A stretch of 28,015 nt of DNA from a virus: IMG/VR virus record IMGVR_UViG_3300042321_001272, positions 1 through 28,015 of that record; one strand, 5' to 3'. The translations under genes and the position numbers were made by a program. Shown here piece after piece: positions 20,641 through 27,174 of the stretch. A model generated the notes under the pieces. The model was not told the origin of the DNA and made no database searches. It worked only from the letters and a program-made list of their open reading frames with translations. Each line of letters starts with the position of its first letter. Position 1 is the first letter of the stretch.

Positions 20641-20987
20641 CGGTCGAGCGCAACATTAAGTTCGTGTGGAGGGTTGACCCGCCGCCTACTGGCCAGTTCC
20701 GGAGCTTTGAGCGCAGAGCATGGCCAAGCGCAGAAGTAAACGGCAATCCAGCGCTTCGCATCGAATGCGAGGCCAATGACGGTTATACTCCTGCGCGGGC
20801 GCGCGGAGAAAAACCGCACGGGCTGCTGAGCGTTCGGGTGGCTGACTACCGAAACGGGAAACAGTTCCGTTGGCGGACTCTAAAGCAAGATTTTTCGACC
20901 CTTTCGGAGGCGAAAGCGGCTGGAGAAGCGTTTCTGCGAAAGTATCCTGACTTTCTAGCAATTCAGGCAAAGGGAGAGACGGAGTGA
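20637..20987 (+). CDS. Hypothetical protein (116 aa)
   Basis: The product begins MTVERNIKFVWRVDPPPTGQ and looks like a beta-rich domain ending in a helix (LSEAKAAGEAFLRKYPDFLA). It is not recognised. It is coupled by an ATGA upstream and a GTGA downstream overlap. AAAGGCAAAGGGGG before the start resembles the site of the following genes, as if these small genes share a copied junction. Confidence 0.68.
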   Translation: MTVERNIKFVWRVDPPPTGQFRSFERRAWPSAEVNGNPALRIECEANDGYTPARARGEKPHGLLSVRVADYRNGKQFRWRTLKQDFSTLSEAKAAGEAFLRKYPDFLAIQAKGETE

Positions 20988-21430
20988 CTGGCGAATACCG
21001 GATCACGAGAAAACTCCCCGGCTTGCGCGAAATACGGGAGGAACTTTACGGAAAAGAACGGCCAAAGGATCGCGATTATGAGATCAGGGAAGAAATCACC
21101 GGCTTGCGCGCGCAGTTGGAGGAGGAGCGCGAAAAAGGCGGGATAAGTATCGAGGGACAATTGGCCGGTTACTTTGTGGCCCTAAAGTGGCGCGAGCGGG
21201 AAGCTCGCCGGGCTAAGACGCGGCTGAACAGGGTTGTGGAGATATACGACGCTGCCCGCGCGGCCGGAAATTACGCCATGTCGGATCAAATCCGCGCGGC
21301 GCTGGACGTAGGGCCGGGGATGGACTGGCTGAAAGAGGCTTCCCGTTACAGGGAAAGGTTCGACGTTTCGACCGGGGGCAGAAGCGTCAATTTTGTGGCG
21401 AACGTCAAGGCAAAGGGGGACCAGGAGTGA
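20984..21430 (+). CDS. Hypothetical charged helical protein (148 aa)
   Basis: A GTG start gives a GTGA overlap with the previous stop, behind GGCAAAGGGAGAGACG. The N-terminal half is a charged helix (ITGLRAQLEEEREKGG). Near residue 95 it has AARAAGNYAMSDQIRAALDV, which resembles the short GNYAxSDxIR segment of cysteinyl-tRNA synthetases and related small proteins. A functional link is not supported. The C-terminus contains GGRSVNFVANVKAKGDQE. Confidence 0.7.
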   Translation: MTGEYRITRKLPGLREIREELYGKERPKDRDYEIREEITGLRAQLEEEREKGGISIEGQLAGYFVALKWREREARRAKTRLNRVVEIYDAARAAGNYAMSDQIRAALDVGPGMDWLKEASRYRERFDVSTGGRSVNFVANVKAKGDQE

Positions 21431-21630
21431 CAGGCCGTTATTATGCTCGCCCGGCAACTTATTCCGTTGATTGGCGTTATTGGTCTGTCGCTGACAGGGA
21501 GAAAGGCGGCTTGAACGTGACGTCGGAGCTTATTCGGCAGCACCTCAACCCCAGCCGCGAAGGTGCGGTTTTTACGGACCGTGGTACGGCAGAATACTTG
21601 GCTAAAATCGCCAATGGGGGTGCGGCATGA
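21427..21630 (+). CDS. Small hypothetical protein (67 aa)
   Basis: The GTG start overlaps the preceding stop as GTGA, and AAAGGGGGACCAGGA lies just upstream. The product begins MTGRYYARPATYSVDWRYWS and has a helical C-terminus. No family is recognised. ATGA couples it to the next gene. Confidence 0.65.
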   Translation: MTGRYYARPATYSVDWRYWSVADREKGGLNVTSELIRQHLNPSREGAVFTDRGTAEYLAKIANGGAA

Positions 21631-21932
21631 CCGCAAACAACATGCCGATCCTTTATCAGAATGTCATGTATGGGCTAAGAACCGATCTCGGCCGGGACGC
21701 GTTTCTTTGGGCCGCAGAGCGCACTCAGAATGACAGGATGCTTTATAGGGCCGAAGATTTTGCCCATGAGGTGGAATATCTGGTCAGAACATTAGCGCCC
21801 ATGCTTGACATTGCGGCAACGCAAGCCGGGCAAGAAAAGCATGACCCCGACCTGATGCGGTTTATCCTCACGCGACATGCCAACTGGCGGTTCGGCGGCA
21901 ATGTATCCCCATCATACGCAGGTGCAGCATGA
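21627..21932 (+). CDS. Hypothetical protein (101 aa)
   Basis: The product begins MTANNMPILYQNVMYGLRTD and is mostly helical (AEDFAHEVEYLVRTLAPMLD). No family is recognised. It is ATGA-coupled on both sides, with GGGGGTGCGGC before the start. Confidence 0.68.
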   Translation: MTANNMPILYQNVMYGLRTDLGRDAFLWAAERTQNDRMLYRAEDFAHEVEYLVRTLAPMLDIAATQAGQEKHDPDLMRFILTRHANWRFGGNVSPSYAGAA

Positions 21933-22072
21933 CCAACCGTCCCGATCTCCCCCGGTTCGCAAACCTTCGCGATGGTGGGAACATGCCGCAGAGGGGGAAC
22001 ATAAGGGCGGGCCTCGCGCTATTCGTCGCCTTCGCGGGGGTCGTGTTCCTGGCCGTAGGATTTGGGCTGTAG
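21929..22072 (+). CDS. Small membrane protein (47 aa)
   Basis: The frame runs from ATG at 21929 (ATGA overlap) to TAG 22070-22072. The N-terminus is polar and basic. The last 22 residues form one hydrophobic helix (AGLALFVAFAGVVFLAVGFG). A single-pass, N-in small protein of this type could be a holin-like or exclusion factor, but there is no direct evidence. It is followed one base later by the methylase-like gene. Confidence 0.6.
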   Translation: MTNRPDLPRFANLRDGGNMPQRGNIRAGLALFVAFAGVVFLAVGFGL

Positions 22073-22073
22073 C

Positions 22074-22721
22074 ATGAAGTTACGGGTCCTGATAGGGTGC
22101 GAGACGTCAGGCCGAATGCGGCAAGCCTTCGCCGCGCTCGGGCATGAGGCATGGTCAGTCGATTTACTCCCCGCAGAGGACGGCAGCAATCGCCACATCA
22201 TCGGCGACGTGCGCGACCATCTGGCCGATGGATGGGATTTGGCAGTCATGCATCCGCCTTGCACCAGGCTTTGCAATAGTGGCGTCCGCTGGCTGCACAA
22301 GCCGCCGCCCGGCAGGACGCTGGCGCAGATGTGGGCAGAGCTCGATGAAGGCGCGGCACTCTTTTCGGCTTGCTGGCAGGCCCCCGTGCCGCGCGTGGCA
22401 CTGGAAAACCCGATCATGCATCGCCATGCAAGAGAGCGGATGCCCGCCGATCTGCCCCGCCCGCAGATCGTGCAGCCTTGGTGGTTCGGTGACCCCTATT
22501 TCAAGGCCACGGGCTTTTATCTGCGCGGCCTGCCGCCCTTGACGCCTACACGCATCCTCGCTCGGCCGCGCCCCGGAACCGACGCGCACAAGGCATGGTC
22601 GGCAGTTCACCGCGCGCCGCCCGGTCCTGGCAGATGGAAGGAGCGCAGCCGGACATTCCCCGGTCTTGCAATGGCAGCGGCGGCGCAATGGTCAGCGGCG
22701 GCGCTCGCAGACGTGGCTTAA
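22074..22721 (+). CDS. C5-cytosine methyltransferase-like protein
   Basis: The 215-residue protein starts MKLRVLIGCETSGRMRQAFA, a methylase motif I variant. Residues 60-67 are HPPCTRLC, where Cys63 would be the nucleophile of a C5-cytosine enzyme. Later blocks include ALENPIMHRHARERM and WWFGDPYFKATGFYLRGLPP, typical of the short phage C5-like family. It is well below the 300-400 residues of full C5 methylases and lacks an evident target-recognition domain, so it may modify DNA with little specificity or act on free nucleotides. An upstream in-frame start (22062) would extend it into the membrane protein gene. Confidence 0.78.
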   Translation: MKLRVLIGCETSGRMRQAFAALGHEAWSVDLLPAEDGSNRHIIGDVRDHLADGWDLAVMHPPCTRLCNSGVRWLHKPPPGRTLAQMWAELDEGAALFSACWQAPVPRVALENPIMHRHARERMPADLPRPQIVQPWWFGDPYFKATGFYLRGLPPLTPTRILARPRPGTDAHKAWSAVHRAPPGPGRWKERSRTFPGLAMAAAAQWSAAALADVA

Positions 22722-22727
22722 GATATC

Positions 22728-22946
22728 ATGCCGCGCGCTGATCTATTCCAGCTCCCCCCACACGAGCGCATGACGCCCGGCGAGTGCCTGGAATACTGCG
22801 CCCGCAACGCCGGTGACCTCAAAGAGGTAATCGTGATCGGGTTCGACCATGACGACGAGCTAGTGATCCGATCATCAGGAATGACGCGGCGCGATGCTCT
22901 CTGGCTTCTCATGGCCGGGGTGGATCATGCGAAAGAGTGCGATTAG
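22728..22946 (+). CDS. Small hypothetical protein (72 aa)
   Basis: The product begins MPRADLFQLPPHERMTPGEC and has EVIVIGFDHDDELVIRSSGM followed by a helix and ending KECD. The beta-strand then helix pattern is typical of small phage proteins, but no family is recognised. A start at ATG 22770 (MTPGEC) is possible. It is the last gene before the promoter at 22951. Confidence 0.6.
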   Translation: MPRADLFQLPPHERMTPGECLEYCARNAGDLKEVIVIGFDHDDELVIRSSGMTRRDALWLLMAGVDHAKECD

Positions 22947-22950
22947 GGGG

Positions 22951-22978
22951 TTGACAGACCGCCCGCATGGTGTATGGT
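22951..22978 (+). promoter_or_regulatory. Promoter (TTGACA-16-TATGGT)
   Basis: TTGACA (22951-22956), a 16-nt spacer and TATGGT (22973-22978) lie 55 nt upstream of ATG 23006. GAGGGAGAGAC is the ribosome-binding site. It is the only member of the recurring set with a canonical TAT -10 start. Confidence 0.65.
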
Positions 22979-23005
22979 CAGGGCATCAACTGAGGGAGAG
23001 ACAAA

Positions 23006-23203
23006 ATGACTGATCTTCACAGCCTTCACGCCATCGCAACAAAACTAGACAACGAGTTTCAAGACGCTCTTGTGGCCGTCTATGGCGCAAAGCTCGCGTC
23101 TACTGCGCGTTATTATCATGTGGCAGATCACGACGATGCCGAAGTAATCCGTCTCAGTGTCGCATATCGTGAGGCAATCAAGGCGCTGTTTCCGCCCAGA
23201 TGA
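23006..23203 (+). CDS. Small hypothetical protein with own promoter (65 aa)
   Basis: The product begins MTDLHSLHAIATKLDNEFQD and is mostly helical, with RYYHVADHDDAEVIRLSVAY. No family is recognised. It has its own early-type promoter and a strong GGGAGAGAC site. It stands alone before the terminator at 23360, so it may be an early single-gene transcript. A regulator of the late genes is possible, but there is no evidence of DNA binding. Confidence 0.72.
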   Translation: MTDLHSLHAIATKLDNEFQDALVAVYGAKLASTARYYHVADHDDAEVIRLSVAYREAIKALFPPR

Positions 23204-23359
23204 CTGGCCGCCATGACACATCTGTGAGGGCCGGCGACGCCTATTCGCGCCGACAAGATACTTGCACAAAATCAGCCTACTTGGTATGGATTAGAGCATA
23301 AGATCGTGCCGTAGCAAAAAATCGGTGTGACTCGTCTTCGCATCGCCAATCCTGCGGCC
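23204..23359 (+). other. Non-coding stretch before the late terminator
   Basis: No gene is supported here. TTGCAC (23262-23267), 17 nt and TATGGA (23285-23290) make a weak promoter-like pair that could serve the packaging genes. The phage's pac site might also lie in or near this region because the terminase genes begin just downstream. Neither can be confirmed from sequence alone. Confidence 0.4.
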
Positions 23360-23395
23360 AAAGAGGCGCGACGGCTCAAACCTTCGCGCCTCTTT
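23360..23395 (+). terminator. Strong hairpin terminator before terminase genes
   Basis: AAAGAGGCGCGA (23360-23371) pairs perfectly over 12 bp with TCGCGCCTCTTT (23384-23395) around a 12-nt loop. The stem's A/T ends give T-runs on both strands, and ACTTTTGG follows. It would end the early rightward transcript and could work in both directions. Confidence 0.8.
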
Positions 23396-23446
23396 ACTTT
23401 TGGAGTGCTCGCCAGCATAATGCGCTTGCGCAGCGTGAGTGCAGGC

Positions 23447-23776
23447 ATGCCTAGACCAGATCCGCCTTTGGAGACACGATGGAAACCCGGGCAAACTGGC
23501 AATCCCGGCGGGATATCGCGCGAGCGGCGCAGGCTTATCAATGAGGCCGCAGAGATTGCCGCGCGTGTGCTTCTGGCGCAGATGCAAGCCGTCGAGGAGC
23601 AGGCTAGGCGCGATGCTGGCGAGACAATCACGGCAGACGTTCACCGCGTGGTAAAGGACGTGCTTGATCGGGCAGACGGAACGGCGCGCCAGTCGATAGA
23701 TCACACGTCGACGGATGGCACGATGTCACCGACACGGATCGTGATTGAAGCAGCCGATGACAACGGCCAGGATTAA
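23447..23776 (+). CDS. Terminase small subunit (DUF5681-type N-terminus)
   Basis: The 109-residue protein begins MPRPDPPLETRWKPGQTGNP followed by GG, the KPGQ-GNPGG signature of DUF5681, often found in phage small-terminase-like proteins. A helical region follows and ends VVKDVLDRADGTARQSIDHT, where the LDRADG-Q pattern is also typical. It probably recognises the packaging site and delivers DNA to the large subunit. ATG 23447 is chosen because longer starts run into the terminator hairpin, but its ribosome-binding site is weak. GTG 23435 is an alternative. Confidence 0.75.
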   Translation: MPRPDPPLETRWKPGQTGNPGGISRERRRLINEAAEIAARVLLAQMQAVEEQARRDAGETITADVHRVVKDVLDRADGTARQSIDHTSTDGTMSPTRIVIEAADDNGQD

Positions 23777-25058
23777 GCTTCCTCCCAAGGTCGTCTCAGT
23801 CCTGTCGCCCAATCGCGGATCGGCGCGGTATCGTTGCCTTTATGGTGGGCGAGGATCGGGAAAGTCCTATAGCGCCGCGATCATGGCAGCTGTCTGGGGA
23901 TACGCAGAGCCGCTGAGAGTGCTTTGCGTCCGGGAATATCAGGTCAGCATCAAGCAGTCTTTTCACGCCGAGGTGAAGGCTGCGATTGAGGCTCATGACT
24001 GGCTATCGGCGCACTATGACGTAGGCGAGGATTACCTGCGCGGATCGAATGGGACGGAGTTCATCTTTCGCGGCTTGAGGAGGAATGAGCAGAGCATCAA
24101 GTCGCTGGCCAAGATTGACCTGACCGTTGTGGAGGAAGCCGAGGACATTCCAGAGGCGGCATGGCTTGCCTTGGAAGCGACCGTGTTTCGCCAGCCCATG
24201 TCCGAGCTATGGTCTATATGGAACCCGCAGACAGAGAACAGCCCGGTTGATCGGCGCTTCCGCAAATGGAAGCCGGACGGGATGCTGATTGCGGAATTGA
24301 ACTGGAGGGATAATCCTTACTTCCCGGCCGGGCTTGAAGCCTTGCGGAAAGAGCAAGAGCAGAACCTTGACCCGGCAGTATATGCGCACATTTGGGAAGG
24401 CGCATACCTGGCGCAGGTGAAGGGCGCATACTACGCCGATCACATCCATCGCGCGCGACAGGAAAACAGGGTCGGTTTCTTCGTCCGGCATTCCATGAAT
24501 AAGGTCCATGCCGTTTGGGATATCGGATCGACCTCTACAGCGGCGGATGCGACCGCGATCTGGATTGTCCAATACATCGGGGAGGAGCTGCGCTTCCTTG
24601 ATTATTATGAGGCAGTCGGGCAGGAGTTTTCCGCCCACGTCGCATGGCTGAGATCGAATGGATGGGGCGATGCTGTATGCGTCCTGCCGCATGATGGTGC
24701 GAGGCATGACGCGGTTTTCAGCGTCACGCCGGAGAAGTTTCTGCGCGAGGCGGGTTTCCAGACTGCCGTAGTGCCCAATCAAGGCAAGGGCGCAGCGATG
24801 CAGCGGGTTCACGCTCTGCGCGGCATATTCCCCAGGTGCCGTTTCCACGAGGAGCGGACCGAGACAGGGCTTGCGACCTTGGCGCTATACCATGAGCGAT
24901 GGGACGAGGAGCGCGGCATTGGGCTAGGGCCGGAGCATGACAAGTCCAGCCATTGCGCCGATGCTGCGGGCTTGGCGGCGGTCTATGCGGCGCAGGCCGT
25001 CAATATGGGGCAGGCGAGGCTTCCGCCTATCAGGCGCAATCTGCGGGGCATTGCATAG
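23757..25058 (+). CDS. terL: Terminase large subunit (PBSX/P22 type)
   Basis: The 433-residue protein is the DNA-packaging motor. Walker A is GGRGSGKS (30-37) and Walker B with catalytic Glu is LTVVEEAE (122-129). The C-terminal nuclease domain has Asp255 in VWDIGSTS, Asp313 in HDGAR and Asp402 in HDKSSHCADAAG. It belongs to the Terminase_3 group. It pumps DNA into the procapsid through the portal and cuts concatemers. The ATG at 23757 overlaps the small subunit gene by 20 nt; a TTG four codons earlier is less likely. The length is normal for the family. Confidence 0.95.
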   Translation: MTTARIKLPPKVVSVLSPNRGSARYRCLYGGRGSGKSYSAAIMAAVWGYAEPLRVLCVREYQVSIKQSFHAEVKAAIEAHDWLSAHYDVGEDYLRGSNGTEFIFRGLRRNEQSIKSLAKIDLTVVEEAEDIPEAAWLALEATVFRQPMSELWSIWNPQTENSPVDRRFRKWKPDGMLIAELNWRDNPYFPAGLEALRKEQEQNLDPAVYAHIWEGAYLAQVKGAYYADHIHRARQENRVGFFVRHSMNKVHAVWDIGSTSTAADATAIWIVQYIGEELRFLDYYEAVGQEFSAHVAWLRSNGWGDAVCVLPHDGARHDAVFSVTPEKFLREAGFQTAVVPNQGKGAAMQRVHALRGIFPRCRFHEERTETGLATLALYHERWDEERGIGLGPEHDKSSHCADAAGLAAVYAAQAVNMGQARLPPIRRNLRGIA

Positions 25059-25104
25059 CGCCGCACAATGAATTGTGTTAGTGTCTCTGCGAATGGAGGC
25101 GCGA

Positions 25105-25500
25105 ATGCAATTACGGGGCTTGGTGGATTTCATTGATGGCGGTGGGCTTGGCAAGGCCGGGCCGCAATTCGAGGGTGGCGCACTGGCTGACCTTCTCAAC
25201 GCAATCGGCGTGTCGCCTTATGGCGCCAAACGCCGAGCGGGGCAGGTCAAGGCCGTAGGGCAGACGCTGGAGGATATCTTAGGCCAACTGCGGCAATCGC
25301 AGATGCAAACGCCAATGCAGGTGCCGACCAGAGCGCCGATTCAAGCGCCGACTGCGGCACCGGCACAGAGCGATGTAAGCCGGTTCACTAGGCCGGAACC
25401 AATTACAACGGTGAAGCTGGACCGCTCGACGCCATACGGGCAGATGCCGACAGAGGAGCTTGTCCGGATCATTGATGCCGCATTGAGAAGGGCCAGGTAA
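25105..25500 (+). CDS. Hypothetical virion-region protein with Pro/Gln linker (131 aa)
   Basis: The start is ATG 25105, 5 nt after GGAGG; ATG 25093 is possible. The N-terminal half (LVDFIDGGGLGKAGPQFEGG) looks folded. Residues about 65-95 form a Pro/Gln/Ala/Thr linker (MQTPMQVPTRAPIQAPTAAP). The C-terminus is a short helix (PTEELVRIIDAALRRAR). Its place between the terminase and the adaptor suggests a virion or ejection protein, but no family is recognised. Confidence 0.7.
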   Translation: MQLRGLVDFIDGGGLGKAGPQFEGGALADLLNAIGVSPYGAKRRAGQVKAVGQTLEDILGQLRQSQMQTPMQVPTRAPIQAPTAAPAQSDVSRFTRPEPITTVKLDRSTPYGQMPTEELVRIIDAALRRAR

Positions 25501-26117
25501 TGCCGTCGACCTATGCTGAGTTGCTGACGACGATTGCCGAGACGCTGATGCGTGATGACCTTGCATCGGTTATCCCGTCATTCGTGGCGATGGGTGAGGC
25601 GCGGATCAATCGGGACGTGCGCCACTGGCGGATGGAAAAGCGAAGCACGGCCGATCTGGATACGCAATACAGCGTTCTGCCGACTGACTTTGTGCAGCCG
25701 ATCCGCTTGCAGATGGTGTCCGGCGGGGAGGTGAAGCCGATCAGCACGGCCCAGATGCTGCAATTGCGGGCGGATCGGTCGGACCTTGCCGGAAAGCCTG
25801 ACAGCTACGCGCTGACGGCGGGAACGCTTGAGCTATTCCCGACGCCGGATCAGGCCTATGAGGCGAGCTTGGTCTATTACGCGCGGGTTCCGGCATTGTC
25901 GGACACGGTGACGACAAATTGGCTGCTGACAGAGGCGCCGGACGTGTATCTCTACGCGTCCTTGGTCCATTCGGCGCCTTATCTGCGGGAGGATGCGCGG
26001 GTCCAGGTATGGGAAGCCTTGGCCGCGCAAGCGATTGACCGGCTTAACACCAGTGGCGCGGCGACCAAATACGGTGGGACCGGCCTAGTCATGCGGACAC
26101 GAAGGGGCGCGCCATGA
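25500..26117 (+). CDS. Head-tail adaptor (SU10-type adaptor)
   Basis: The 205-residue protein begins MPSTYAELLTTIAETLMRDD, then SFVAMGEARINRDVRHWRME. That N-terminus is typical of SU10-type adaptor proteins, which bind beneath the portal. The middle (YSVLPTDFVQPIRLQMVSGG and LELFPTPDQAYEASLVYYAR) is the conserved beta part. The C-terminus has DVYLYASLVHSAPYLREDAR. The start shares one base with the preceding stop (TAATG) and the end couples to the next gene by ATGA. It would seal the packaged head and join it to the tail. Confidence 0.85.
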   Translation: MPSTYAELLTTIAETLMRDDLASVIPSFVAMGEARINRDVRHWRMEKRSTADLDTQYSVLPTDFVQPIRLQMVSGGEVKPISTAQMLQLRADRSDLAGKPDSYALTAGTLELFPTPDQAYEASLVYYARVPALSDTVTTNWLLTEAPDVYLYASLVHSAPYLREDARVQVWEALAAQAIDRLNTSGAATKYGGTGLVMRTRRGAP

Positions 26118-26509
26118 GCTTTACCAATCACCTTGAGACGCTGATCCTGCAATGGGCTTTCACCACGGGTTCGGCAACGCGGCCTACGGCTTGGCATGTG
26201 GGCTTGTTCACTGCGGCACCGGGCGAGACTGGCGGCGGGACTGAGGTATCGGGCGGATCGTATGCTCGGCAGTCGGCAACCTTTACGGTGTCGGGCAACC
26301 TGGCCACGAACAGCGCCGCTATCGAGTGGCCAGCGGCAACAGCGTCATGGGGGACCATCAGTCACGCGGCGGTGTTTGACGCGTCGACGGGCGGGAACAT
26401 GCTCGGATATGCTACGCTTCAATCGGGCGGCTCCCCGGCCACGTTCACCATCGGATCGGGCAGCGTTTTCCGCATTCCTTCGTCCGATCTTGATATCACG
26501 CTGGACTGA
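26114..26509 (+). CDS. Gp80-like structural protein
   Basis: The 131-residue protein has the Gp80-like pattern: an N-terminal helix, WHVGLFTAAPGETGGGTEVS followed by GGSYARQSATF, then a WGTISHAAVFDAS strand pair and a C-terminal beta hairpin. Family members are virion or tail-associated proteins in podo- and siphophages, often annotated as tail-fibre related. It may be a tail or neck component. The start overlaps the adaptor stop by ATGA. Confidence 0.8.
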   Translation: MSFTNHLETLILQWAFTTGSATRPTAWHVGLFTAAPGETGGGTEVSGGSYARQSATFTVSGNLATNSAAIEWPAATASWGTISHAAVFDASTGGNMLGYATLQSGGSPATFTIGSGSVFRIPSSDLDITLD

Positions 26510-26515
26510 CCTGGC

Positions 26516-26959
26516 ATGATGCGACTGTTTCGGGATATCTGGGGCGAGGCTAATCGCCCTGATGACTATGCGGATAGCCCGTATGAGGCTTTCATAAACC
26601 AATTCGGGCACATCGCGCTTGGCGCGTTTGTGTGCGCGCTGGTGAGTGCTGGTTTCGGGGCGGTTTTCGGTGAAATGCCACCGCGATTGGCGGTTTTTCT
26701 CGGCATTCTGGTAGCGTATTTTGTTCTGATTGAGTGGAAATTGCAGGGTTACAGACCTGTAGACAGCATTACGGACGCGGGCTTTGTCGGGATCGGCGCG
26801 GCGCTTCCTCTGGTGGCGCTGGAGGAGGTCAAGCTTTGCGGGCGATATGTTCTTGAATTGCATTCCATGGCTACGGTGGCCGTTTTGCTTGGCGCGGCAA
26901 TCGCGCTTTTCGCTCATGTCGCCTTGATTATCAGGCGCCGCAAAAACGAGGGCAGTTGA
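26516..26959 (+). CDS. Membrane protein, four helices (147 aa)
   Basis: Four hydrophobic segments lie at about residues 30-52 (GHIALGAFVCALVSAGFGAV), 58-76 (LAVFLGILVAYFVLIEWKL), 84-104 and 118-139 (ATVAVLLGAAIALFAHVALI). The end is basic (RRRKN). The N-terminal FINQFGHIALG and central RPVDSITDAGFVG recur in small phage membrane proteins whose function is unknown to me. Possible roles are holin-like or host-membrane control during infection. It sits among structural genes with only a 6-nt gap to the Gp80-like gene. Confidence 0.75.
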   Translation: MMRLFRDIWGEANRPDDYADSPYEAFINQFGHIALGAFVCALVSAGFGAVFGEMPPRLAVFLGILVAYFVLIEWKLQGYRPVDSITDAGFVGIGAALPLVALEEVKLCGRYVLELHSMATVAVLLGAAIALFAHVALIIRRRKNEGS

Positions 26960-27174
26960 TGTATATCGAAGTGAAGCCGCCGCGCGTGATTTACACGGCA
27001 GAAACGAATGACTGGCGGTTAAGCATCGGGGACGGTCTGTTTGTGATCGAACCGATTGCGACCGGCGGGCTTGTCTATTCCAGCGGCGTCAATCTGGACA
27101 ATCTTGCCGCGCTGATTGTGGCCGCGAAAGAGGACGCTATCGGCATTCGCGGCACGAATTGGGAGGGCGACTGA
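26959..27174 (+). CDS. Small hypothetical protein (71 aa)
   Basis: The product begins MYIEVKPPRVIYTAETNDWR and looks like a small beta-sandwich domain with VNLDNLAALIVAAKEDAIGI near the end. The start is ATG 26959, sharing one base with the previous TGA. A TTG one codon earlier is possible. The family is unknown; the position suggests a virion-associated protein. Confidence 0.65.
   Translation: MYIEVKPPRVIYTAETNDWRLSIGDGLFVIEPIATGGLVYSSGVNLDNLAALIVAAKEDAIGIRGTNWEGD

Noticed and set aside
20984-21430. Relation to cysteinyl-tRNA synthetase
   Set aside because: The match is limited to a short GNYAxSDxIR segment. No synthetase signature or anticodon domain is present.
23262-23290. Late promoter for terminase genes
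   Set aside because: TTGCAC-17-TATGGA is too weak a match to list as a separate promoter, and a strong terminator lies between it and the genes.
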